Origin: an uncultured Veillonella sp.
GTDB taxonomy: Bacteria > Bacillota > Negativicutes > Veillonellales > Veillonellaceae
Reading direction: 5' to 3'
Assembly (NCBI GenBank): GCA_902466275.1
Contig: CABQQJ010000052.1
Span: forward strand, 1 to 6,197
Length of the DNA stretch: 6,197 nucleotides
This document shows, in pieces, positions 1 to 4,875 of the stretch. The notes beneath the pieces are model-generated. The model was not told the origin of the DNA, searched no databases, and saw only the letters and a list, made by a program, of their open reading frames with translations. A program made the translations under genes and the position numbers. Positions within the stretch are counted from its first letter, which is position 1. Every line of letters begins with the position of its first letter.

Positions 1-1283
1 TTTTCTTTCTTTACTGTATTGAGTCGGTCTTCTAAGGCCTTAACATCTGGTGCTGCAGAAAATACTTTCATGCGGACCTTAGATGCAGCCTCATCAACCA
101 CATCGATAGCCTTATCAGGCAAGAAACGATCTGTAATATATCTACTGGATAAGGTAACAGCTGCTTTTAAAGCTTCATCCGTTATTTTAGCCTTATGGAA
201 CGCTTCATAGCGATCTCGTAAGCCTTTTAGAATTTCAAGAGCATCCTCTTCGTTAGGTTCTCCTACTTGAACAGGTTGGAAACGACGCTCTAAAGCGGCA
301 TCCTTTTCAATATGCTTTTTATATTCATCAAGGGTTGTAGCACCAATAACTTGGAATTCACCGCGTGCCAAAGCTGGTTTCAAGATGTTCGCTGCATCCA
401 TGGCCCCTTCAGTGGCACCGGCACCAACTAAAGTATGGATTTCATCAATAAAGATAATCATGTCATCATGTTGTTGTACTTCATCAATCGCTTTTTTTAA
501 TCGTTCTTCAAATTCGCCACGGTATTTTGCACCAGCAAGCATAGAACCAATGCTAAGGGAAATAATTCTCTTATTCCGTAAAATCTCCGGTACATTACCA
601 GTAACAATACGCTGAGCCAAACCTTCGGCAATGGCTGTTTTACCTACACCAGGTTCACCAATGAGAACTGGATTATTTTTAGTTCTACGGCTAAGAATTT
701 GAATAACTCGTTGAATTTCTGTATCGCGACCAATAACAGGATCAATTTTACCTTGTTTCGCAGATTCATTTAAATCTGTAGCAAAATCGGTTAAGTCACC
801 TAAATCGCCATTGTTATTCGCTCCTTCTTGTCTACCATCATCACCATTACTACTAGAGCCCAGAATATGACGAATCGCTTCTACTATATCGTCGGTACGA
901 ATATTCATAGCCCGTAAAATTCCAACTGCAACACCACCGCCATCGCTGAGTAAACCGAGTAGAATATGCTCAGTACCAACGTAGTTATGATTCATGCGGT
1001 TAGCTACTTGAACAGCTAACTCAAGTACATGTTTAACACGTGGCGTCATATATATAGATGTTGCTTTTTTATTACCGCGCCCCACTTGCTCTTCTACAGC
1101 TTCAAAAATATCTTCTGTAACTATACCAAGCTCTTCTAAGGCCTTAGCCGCAACACCATTTTTAACCTTTGTCAGCCCGATGAGTACATGTTCAGTGCCT
1201 ACATAGTCATGTCCCAACTCCAATGCAGCTTCTTGAGCAAAAGAAAGGACACGCTGTGCATCATCTGTAAATCGTTGCATCAT
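1..1283 (-). CDS. clpC: ATP-dependent Clp protease ATPase subunit ClpC (N-terminal 427 residues, partial)
   Basis: AAA+ unfoldase that feeds substrates to ClpP in the cytoplasm. The gene is cut by the left window edge, so about half of the usual 810-840 residues is visible. The N-domain (about 3-142) has two Clp_N repeats, each containing YVGTEH. E31 and E105 match the two glutamates known to hold phospho-arginine in Bacillus ClpC, so this protein probably reads the mark made by McsB. A linker rich in Ser, Asn and Gly (about 142-160) precedes the first AAA+ module: Walker A GEPGVGKT at 209-216, pore-loop KYRG at 253-256, Walker B IIFIDE at 276-281 and the arginine-finger segment LERRFQ at 331-336. 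From about residue 411 the start of the coiled-coil M-domain is seen (VKALEDRL), which distinguishes ClpC from ClpA. The frame starts Met-Met; the second ATG (1280) lies 8 nt from the Shine-Dalgarno and is equally possible. It is the last gene of the operon, about 110 bp after mcsB. Confidence 0.96.
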   Translation of the reverse strand, partial: MMQRFTDDAQRVLSFAQEAALELGHDYVGTEHVLIGLTKVKNGVAAKALEELGIVTEDIFEAVEEQVGRGNKKATSIYMTPRVKHVLELAVQVANRMNHNYVGTEHILLGLLSDGGGVAVGILRAMNIRTDDIVEAIRHILGSSSNGDDGRQEGANNNGDLGDLTDFATDLNESAKQGKIDPVIGRDTEIQRVIQILSRRTKNNPVLIGEPGVGKTAIAEGLAQRIVTGNVPEILRNKRIISLSIGSMLAGAKYRGEFEERLKKAIDEVQQHDDMIIFIDEIHTLVGAGATEGAMDAANILKPALARGEFQVIGATTLDEYKKHIEKDAALERRFQPVQVGEPNEEDALEILKGLRDRYEAFHKAKITDEALKAAVTLSSRYITDRFLPDKAIDVVDEAASKVRMKVFSAAPDVKALEDRLNTVKKE

Positions 1284-1288
1284 ACTAT

Positions 1289-1298
1289 CACCTCTTCT
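1289..1298 (-). promoter_or_regulatory. clpC ribosome binding site
   Basis: The minus strand reads AGAAGAGGTG, ending 5 nt before the first ATG (1283) and 8 nt before the second (1280). It supports translation starting at this Met-Met pair but does not decide between the two. Confidence 0.7.
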
Positions 1299-1314
1299 AT
1301 CTATGTAAATTGTA

Positions 1315-1343
1315 ATTGTATCTCTTCAAATATATGTGAACAA
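1315..1343 (-). promoter_or_regulatory. possible weak internal promoter for clpC
   Basis: On the minus strand TTGTTC (1343-1338) and TACAAT (1320-1315) are separated by 17 bp. The -10 box matches the consensus at five of six positions, but the -35 box at only three. A second TACAAT follows directly at 1314-1309. The -35 overlaps the right-hand side of the hairpin at 1341-1361. AT-rich intergenic DNA often yields such matches, so this is only a candidate. The alternative is that clpC is read solely from the ctsR promoter. Confidence 0.2.
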
Positions 1344-1361
1344 TGGTGGGAAACACCATTG
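1341..1361 (-). other. hairpin in the mcsB-clpC intergenic gap
   Basis: CAATGGTG (1341-1348) and CACCATTG (1354-1361) form a perfect 8-bp inverted repeat around a 5-nt loop. On the transcribed minus strand no U-run follows, so it is not a standard intrinsic terminator. It could be an RNA processing or stability element between mcsB and clpC, or a protein-binding palindrome. The sequence alone does not say which. Confidence 0.6.
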
Positions 1362-1392
1362 GAATATCAATTGAGTATTTGTGAAATATATA

Positions 1393-2454
1393 CTATTTTG
1401 AAAGTTTTTGACGTATTACTTTAGCTCGATAGCTATCGCGATCGGCCTCTGTCAAATCTTCATTACCTAAATATTTAGTAAGGAAATTAGGTCGAGTTAT
1501 TGCCACCAACTCATTGAAGGTATCATTCCCCCAAAGTGGTAAGATATCTAAATCTACGCCTAATTGAATATCACTAAGCTTTGTTAATGCTTCTTTACCA
1601 TTAACACGTCGTGCATATTGTAGAACACCATAGGATCGCCACAGAACGTCTTCTAAACCTTCTTTATCATTATGTAATAAAGACTGCCGAGACTTTCGTT
1701 CTTCTGCAATAATTCCTTCTACGATTTTAATCAATTGCTCAATAGTTGCTTCTTCACTAATACCCATCGTTCGTTGATTAGAAATCTGATAAATACAACC
1801 CAAAGCCTCAGAACCTTCACCATACAACCCTCGTACAGAGTAACCTAGTTGTATTATGTTACGAATGAGTCTCGTAATACGACCAGATAACGTCAATGCG
1901 GGTAAATGTAACATAACAGAGGCCCGTAAACCTGTACCCACATTAGTGGGGCAAGCAGTTAAATAACCAAATCGCTCATCAAAGGCATAAGGGTATTTTG
2001 CTTCGATAGCTTTATCAATTTGAACCGCATGATTATAAGCTTGTTGCAATTTAAGTCCTGGAGCCATAGATTGAATACGTAAATGATCTTCTTCATTTAC
2101 CATAATTGCGATAGAAGCATCATCAGATACGATCAAATTACGATACGGTAATTGTTCCTCTAAAGCAGGACTCATTAAATGCTTTTCAACTAAGACAGCA
2201 CGCTCACGTTGACTTAATTGCTCAAGGCTAATATTTGTATATTGGTGCTCATCAGCCTTTTTTAATATTGGCAATAGGCCTCGAGAGATTGTATTCACTT
2301 TTTCTAAGGAAACTGTATCTTCACGATTCGTAAACAATATATCATCAAAATTTCTCGCCAATCGTATACGGCTTGAAATTACAATGTGGTCTGTCGCCTC
2401 TGTATCCTGACACAGCCACTGACTTAGCGGAGAGTCCAATATAGTATCTAACAT
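1393..2454 (-). CDS. mcsB: Protein arginine kinase McsB
   Basis: Cytoplasmic kinase of the phosphagen-kinase fold that phosphorylates arginine side chains. In Bacillus and Geobacillus its targets include CtsR and misfolded proteins, which are then delivered to ClpCP. At 353 residues it has the family's length. Visible motifs are SSRIRLARN (27-35), VNEEDHLRIQ (119-128), the signature CPTNVGTG with Cys168 (168-175), YGEGSEA with the probable catalytic-base Glu213 (211-217), and SNQRTMG (225-231). Near the C-terminus RDSYRA (339-344) matches the RDxxRA motif that binds phospho-arginine and allosterically stimulates the enzyme in Geobacillus. The active site therefore looks intact. The gene follows mcsA by 9 bp and its Shine-Dalgarno overlaps the mcsA stop codon, which suggests translational coupling and stoichiometric production with its activator McsA. 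Confidence 0.97.
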   Translation of the reverse strand: MLDTILDSPLSQWLCQDTEATDHIVISSRIRLARNFDDILFTNREDTVSLEKVNTISRGLLPILKKADEHQYTNISLEQLSQRERAVLVEKHLMSPALEEQLPYRNLIVSDDASIAIMVNEEDHLRIQSMAPGLKLQQAYNHAVQIDKAIEAKYPYAFDERFGYLTACPTNVGTGLRASVMLHLPALTLSGRITRLIRNIIQLGYSVRGLYGEGSEALGCIYQISNQRTMGISEEATIEQLIKIVEGIIAEERKSRQSLLHNDKEGLEDVLWRSYGVLQYARRVNGKEALTKLSDIQLGVDLDILPLWGNDTFNELVAITRPNFLTKYLGNEDLTEADRDSYRAKVIRQKLSK

Positions 2455-2459
2455 AAGAA

Positions 2460-2466
2460 CCTCCTA
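2460..2466 (-). promoter_or_regulatory. mcsB ribosome binding site overlapping the mcsA stop
   Basis: The minus strand reads TAGGAGG: the TAG is the mcsA stop codon, and AGGAGG is a consensus Shine-Dalgarno lying 5 nt upstream of the mcsB ATG at 2454. The overlap fixes the mcsB start and suggests translational coupling. Confidence 0.85.
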
Positions 2467-3003
2467 TTCGTTATCACCATCAATGATAACTTCTAGATTT
2501 TTAATTTTATCTCTCAAAATTGCAGCTTCTTCAAAGTTTTCAGCTTGAATAGCTGTATCTAATTGACGGCGCAATTGCTTTACTTCATACTTTGCTTTAA
2601 AAACATTAGTACCACGACTAGGTATAGTCCCTTCATACTCAGAACTACCTTGTATTCGTTCTAATAATGGATTTATTTCACTATTAAAAGTCTCATAACA
2701 TTGACCACAGCCAAACTTACCTACCCGATTGAATTCATCATAAGTAATACCACACTGAGGGCATCTCTTAGATTGATGAGCTTTTAATAAGTTATCTGGA
2801 TACACCATATTCTTAAAAAAATCATTAGTAAAAAAGTTATTATCCCACATATCATTCATAAAAGAACTATAAGGAGATAATTTCCCAGCTTGTTGTAACT
2901 CGGTGGCACAAGTACTGCAAAGATGTTGCTCAGTCTTTTGATTATTTATGATATTAGTCATATGGATAGTAGCTTCATTTTTATGGCAATGATCACATAA
3001 CAC
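2464..3003 (-). CDS. mcsA: McsA, zinc-binding activator of the McsB arginine kinase
   Basis: Small cytoplasmic partner that binds and activates McsB and takes part in CtsR control. The 179-residue protein shows four CxxC pairs: Cys3/Cys6, Cys29/Cys32, Cys81/Cys84 and Cys99/Cys102, consistent with two zinc sites. A UVR motif follows at about 136-171, containing LDTAIQAENFEEAAILRD, the helical hairpin shared with UvrB/UvrC and with the ClpC M-domain. Translation starts at a GTG. In-frame TGA TGA codons stand two codons upstream, and the first zinc cysteines lie at positions 3 and 6 as in Bacillus McsA (which begins M-I-C-x-x-C), so GTG at 3003 is the only sensible start. ctsR ends 6 bp upstream and mcsB begins 9 bp downstream. 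Confidence 0.95.
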   Translation of the reverse strand: MLCDHCHKNEATIHMTNIINNQKTEQHLCSTCATELQQAGKLSPYSSFMNDMWDNNFFTNDFFKNMVYPDNLLKAHQSKRCPQCGITYDEFNRVGKFGCGQCYETFNSEINPLLERIQGSSEYEGTIPSRGTNVFKAKYEVKQLRRQLDTAIQAENFEEAAILRDKIKNLEVIIDGDNE

Positions 3004-3009
3004 AAATCA

Positions 3010-3489
3010 TCACTCCTTCCGCAAAGTGTCCACCATTGATGCATATAATTGACGAACAGCATCATTACGTTCTTCTACGTCTACATTTTCAATTAATGTA
3101 GCAAAAGAATTATGCATCAATTGAGCTTCACGACGGGTAATCTTTTCAGATTGTAATAATTGAAATAATGATTGATCTACATCTCGCATATCAATTAATC
3201 GTTCTACCGTATTTGGACCTTCATAAATCCGATAAGTTGTAACAGCAGGTAAAGAATCTGAACTTTCTGGGTTAATTTTTTTGATTCGAATATATCCACC
3301 CAAGCCACGTCTTGACTCAACATCGAAACCGCGCTCATTAGAAAAACGCGTACTTAATACGTAACTAATTTGGGATGGCGCACAATCTAATTCATCAGCC
3401 AATTCATTACGCTTTAAAATTAGCTTTTCTTGTTCTTCACGCATACGGTCTAATATAAATTTTTCTATTTTATCAGCTATCATACTCAT
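3010..3489 (-). CDS. ctsR: CtsR, transcriptional repressor of class III stress genes
   Basis: Dimeric repressor of clp genes in Firmicutes, inactivated by heat and by the McsA/McsB system. The 159-residue protein has a helix-turn-helix (about 26-49, containing CAPSQISYVLSTRF) followed by the DNA-contacting wing RRGLGGYIRI (60-69). In Bacillus CtsR the wing holds a tetraglycine loop that acts as thermosensor; here the second glycine is Leu63, giving GLGG. Arg61 aligns with the wing arginine that McsB phosphorylates. The C-terminal part (about 85-156) matches the family's helical dimerisation domain, including the segment EKITRREAQLM. The ATG at 3489 is chosen because it lies 8 nt after AAAGGGG; a GTG at 3498 would sit inside that Shine-Dalgarno, and a third in-frame ATG at 3483 is also possible. 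It is the first gene of the operon and is almost certainly autoregulated through heptads overlapping its promoter. Confidence 0.95.
   Translation of the reverse strand: MSMIADKIEKFILDRMREEQEKLILKRNELADELDCAPSQISYVLSTRFSNERGFDVESRRGLGGYIRIKKINPESSDSLPAVTTYRIYEGPNTVERLIDMRDVDQSLFQLLQSEKITRREAQLMHNSFATLIENVDVEERNDAVRQLYASMVDTLRKE
3013..3020 (-). promoter_or_regulatory. mcsA ribosome binding site
   Basis: GGAAGGAG on the minus strand lies 9 nt upstream of the GTG start at 3003 and within the last codons of ctsR. An ATG at 3010 is closer to it, but that frame stops after five codons. This site therefore supports the GTG start. Confidence 0.8.
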
Positions 3490-3497
3490 AAAAAACA

Positions 3498-3504
3498 CCC
3501 CTTT
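3498..3504 (-). promoter_or_regulatory. ctsR ribosome binding site
   Basis: AAAGGGG on the minus strand stands 8 nt before the ATG at 3489. It rules against the longer reading from GTG at 3498, whose start codon would overlap this site. Confidence 0.75.
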
Positions 3505-3523
3505 AAAGTTTATTTACTATAGT

Positions 3524-3538
3524 TTTGACTATTTGTTC
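3524..3538 (-). promoter_or_regulatory. additional CtsR-type heptad in the ctsR leader
   Basis: The minus strand has AGTCAAA at 3530-3524, preceded with a one-base gap by the looser copy GAACAAA (3538-3532). This repeats the 8-bp period of the main cluster. It lies just downstream of the expected transcription start, where a bound repressor could act as a roadblock. Confidence 0.4.
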
Positions 3539-3552
3539 TTTAGCATAATTCT

Positions 3553-3581
3553 ATTATATTTGACTTTTTGACTTTAGTCAA
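3553..3581 (-). promoter_or_regulatory. ctsR operon promoter (sigma-A type)
   Basis: On the minus strand TTGACT (3581-3576) and a perfect TATAAT (3558-3553) are separated by exactly 17 bp. This is a very good housekeeping promoter. Transcription should begin near 3546, leaving a leader of about 57 nt before ctsR. The spacer is almost entirely made of two AGTCAAA heptads, so a bound repressor would block RNA polymerase directly. Confidence 0.85.
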
Positions 3582-3595
3582 TATAAAAGTCAAAT
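3558..3595. promoter_or_regulatory. probable CtsR operator cluster
   Basis: Two minus-strand AGTCAAA heptads (3573-3567 and 3565-3559) lie head to tail with one base between them. They are followed on the plus strand by AGTCAAT (3576-3582) and AGTCAAA (3588-3594). The outer copies are part of a perfect 11-bp inverted repeat (3558-3568 with 3585-3595), and TTGACT-TT-AGTCAA (3568-3581) forms an inner palindrome. The known CtsR heptad is (A/G)GTCAAA, used as a direct repeat with a 3-base gap. The heptad matches here, but the spacing does not. Location on the ctsR promoter makes CtsR the obvious ligand; this is inference. Confidence 0.7.
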
Positions 3596-3610
3596 TTCAT
3601 AAAAATAACG

Positions 3611-3617
3611 TTTGACT
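3611..3617. promoter_or_regulatory. isolated CtsR-type heptad nearer the divergent gene
   Basis: TTTGACT on the plus strand (AGTCAAA on the minus) lies about 55-60 bp upstream of the likely start of the plus-strand transcript. Its TTGACT could alternatively serve as a -35 box with TATAAT at 3633-3638, but the spacing would be only 15 bp. Confidence 0.35.
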
Positions 3618-3638
3618 TTTAATGTATTCTCATATAAT

Positions 3639-3667
3639 TGGACTTAATCCTTAAATCTATGTATAAT
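3639..3667 (+). promoter_or_regulatory. promoter of the SpeD-like gene
   Basis: TGGACT (3639-3644) and TATAAT (3662-3667) are 17 bp apart. Transcription would begin near 3674, about 29 nt before the ATG at 3703. If so, the upstream in-frame ATG at 3670 would not be in the transcript. The TATAAT at 3633-3638 with a 15-bp spacer is the weaker alternative. Confidence 0.5.
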
Positions 3668-3687
3668 AAATGAGATATTATTTTCTG

Positions 3688-3697
3688 AAGGAAGGTG
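3688..3697 (+). promoter_or_regulatory. ribosome binding site of the SpeD-like gene
   Basis: AAGGAAGGTG ends 5 nt before the ATG at 3703. No comparable site precedes the in-frame ATG at 3670, so the shorter protein is preferred. Confidence 0.75.
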
Positions 3698-3702
3698 TTG
3701 TT

Positions 3703-4209
3703 ATGGCAGAAGCATTAGGACAAGAACTGTTAATTGATTTATATTCCTGCGATGAAGACGCAATTTCATCCGCTACAGCTGTACAGGAAAGTGTAGCAAC
3801 CGCATTTGATTTAGCTGACCTTGATGTTGATGAAATCAGTTGTCAAGTTATGGACGAGGAGATCGCCCTCCTTTCTGTTGCACCAGGCTTTCACTTTACA
3901 TTGCACACATATCCTGCATTAGGTTATGTAGCAGTTGATTTGTACTCTTTCGAGCAATCCTTACCTCTTACATTAATTATGAAAGCATTGCGTAAATCTT
4001 TCAGAGCAGAAAAGGTAAAAGCAACGAGTGTACAACGCGGTGACTTTGGTAACGAACGAGACATGAAGCCTCGTCGTAAAACTAAAATCACAACTCTTGG
4101 TCGCGTATCTCGCACAAGAATTCAACTGAAACAAACAGGCGGTAAATTGAAAAAACAAAGTGCTAAGGTTATTAAAACATTAGCTAAAAAAAGTGGCTTA
4201 AAAAAATAA
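3703..4209 (+). CDS. SpeD-like (AdoMet decarboxylase fold) probable pseudoenzyme with basic C-terminal tail
   Basis: The 168-residue protein matches prokaryotic S-adenosylmethionine decarboxylase along its first 115 or so residues: LGQELLIDLYSCD (5-17) corresponds to the N-terminal LGRH...CD segment, and FTLHTYPALGYVAVDLYSF (65-83) to LTIHxxPExGYAxIDxxTC. Active SpeD cleaves itself at Ser63 within ESH to make the pyruvoyl cofactor, and uses His68 and Cys83. Here the aligned positions are Gly62-Phe63-His64, with His68 kept and Phe83 instead of Cys. No serine is available for cleavage, so decarboxylase activity is not expected. Residues 119-168 form a tail with 19 Lys/Arg in 50 positions and a single acidic residue, which typical SpeD proteins of about 120-130 residues lack; nucleic-acid or ribosome binding is a guess. 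No speE or other polyamine gene is nearby. It is divergent from ctsR and ends in its own terminator. Actual function unknown; automatic annotation would probably call it speD. Confidence 0.75.
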   Translation: MAEALGQELLIDLYSCDEDAISSATAVQESVATAFDLADLDVDEISCQVMDEEIALLSVAPGFHFTLHTYPALGYVAVDLYSFEQSLPLTLIMKALRKSFRAEKVKATSVQRGDFGNERDMKPRRKTKITTLGRVSRTRIQLKQTGGKLKKQSAKVIKTLAKKSGLKK

Positions 4210-4212
4210 CAC

Positions 4213-4242
4213 AAAAGGACTGACTACATGGTCAGTCCTTTT
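4213..4242 (+). terminator. intrinsic terminator of the SpeD-like gene
   Basis: A perfect 12-bp inverted repeat (4213-4224 with 4231-4242) around a 6-nt loop starts 3 bp after the stop codon. It has a GGACTGAC core and ends in TTTT. The A-tract on the left gives a U-tract on the other strand, so it may work in both directions. Confidence 0.85.
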
Positions 4243-4328
4243 ACAATAATCATGATTACAGTTGTCTTATATATTAAATAATGAAAAATCAATATTACAA
4301 ACTATAATATAAAAGTAATTTTATTTGC
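4243..4328. other. short AT-rich gap between converging genes
   Basis: Nothing recognisable is seen here: no open frame, RNA gene or repeat. It simply separates the two terminators. Confidence 0.6.
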
Positions 4329-4360
4329 AAAAAAGCTAGAGGTAATCCTCTAGCTTTTTT
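4329..4360 (-). terminator. intrinsic terminator of the haemagglutinin-HAD gene
   Basis: A perfect 14-bp inverted repeat (4329-4342 with 4347-4360) with a 4-nt loop, GCTAGAGG core and six A/T pairs at the base. It lies 8 bp beyond the minus-strand stop codon at 4369. The symmetrical A/T tracts mean it could also stop plus-strand read-through. Confidence 0.9.
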
Positions 4361-4368
4361 ATATGTTA

Positions 4369-4875
4369 TTATCTACGAACCATTAATGCTTCAAGATCGA
4401 GAACGTCTGCAATTTCGTCAACGTCATCACAGAGATATTCGGCATCAGCTTCTTTTAGTTCAGCTTCTGTACCATAACCATAAGTAACACCAATGGAGAT
4501 ACAACCAAGTTCATTAGCTGCTTCTACATCATACTTACGATCCCCAACCATGAATACCATACGATTACCATTTTCATCTGTTAATGGATTACCACAAAGT
4601 TCAAGAGCTTTTTCAAGAATTTCCTTCTTGTGTAACAATCCACTTTCATAATTAGCACCAACGATTACATCAAAGTAAGGCGTCAATTCAAAATGATCTA
4701 AAATATCCTTAGCATAATGTTCTGGCTTTGCCGTAGCCAAAGCCACTGTATAATGCTCATTTTTAACCTTGTCCAATAGGTCAATGATGTTAGGATACAA
4801 TTGATTTTCAAATTTACCAACCGTACCATAGCGTTCACCAAACTTTTTATATACTTTTTCTGCTTCTTCTAATGC
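4369..4875 (-). other. HAD phosphatase-like segment lacking motif I (end of the fused frame)
   Basis: Residues about 421-588 of the fused frame (counted from the GTG at 6135) match the later part of a Gph/PgmB-type HAD hydrolase. The FGERYGTVGKFENQLYP stretch (432-448) belongs to the cap and its return to the core, VALATAK (464-470) is motif II with Thr468, HKKEIL (502-507) carries the motif III lysine, and MVGDRKYDVEAA (529-540) is motif IV. GVTYGYGTEAEL (549-560) is typical of this subgroup. The first 50-60 residues of the family are absent, including the DxDGT nucleophile, so phosphatase activity is not expected. The left boundary is estimated from where the haemagglutinin-like sequence stops. 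Confidence 0.7.

Noticed and set aside
19..615. Plus-strand short frames opposite clpC
   Set aside because: The minus strand encodes highly conserved ClpC motifs throughout this interval. The plus-strand frames are shadows.
3490..3498. GTG start for ctsR at 3498
   Set aside because: The codon lies inside the AAAGGGG ribosome binding site. The ATG at 3489 is correctly spaced from it.
3611..3638. TTGACT/TATAAT as the main plus-strand promoter
   Set aside because: The spacer is only 15 bp. TGGACT with TATAAT at 3662-3667 has a 17-bp spacer and a sensible leader, so this is kept only as an alternative.
3670..3702. Longer N-terminus of the SpeD-like protein from the ATG at 3670
   Set aside because: No Shine-Dalgarno precedes it, it lies only 3 bp past a TATAAT box that would start transcription downstream of it, and the 3703 start has a good ribosome site and matches the family N-terminus.
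3924..4158. Minus-strand short frames within the SpeD-like gene
   Set aside because: They are antisense shadows of a gene with clear homology, and lack start signals and family features.
4369..4875. HAD segment as a contact-dependent toxin domain
   Set aside because: It matches housekeeping phosphatases, lacks the catalytic aspartate, and has no immunity gene after it; the stop is followed at once by a terminator.
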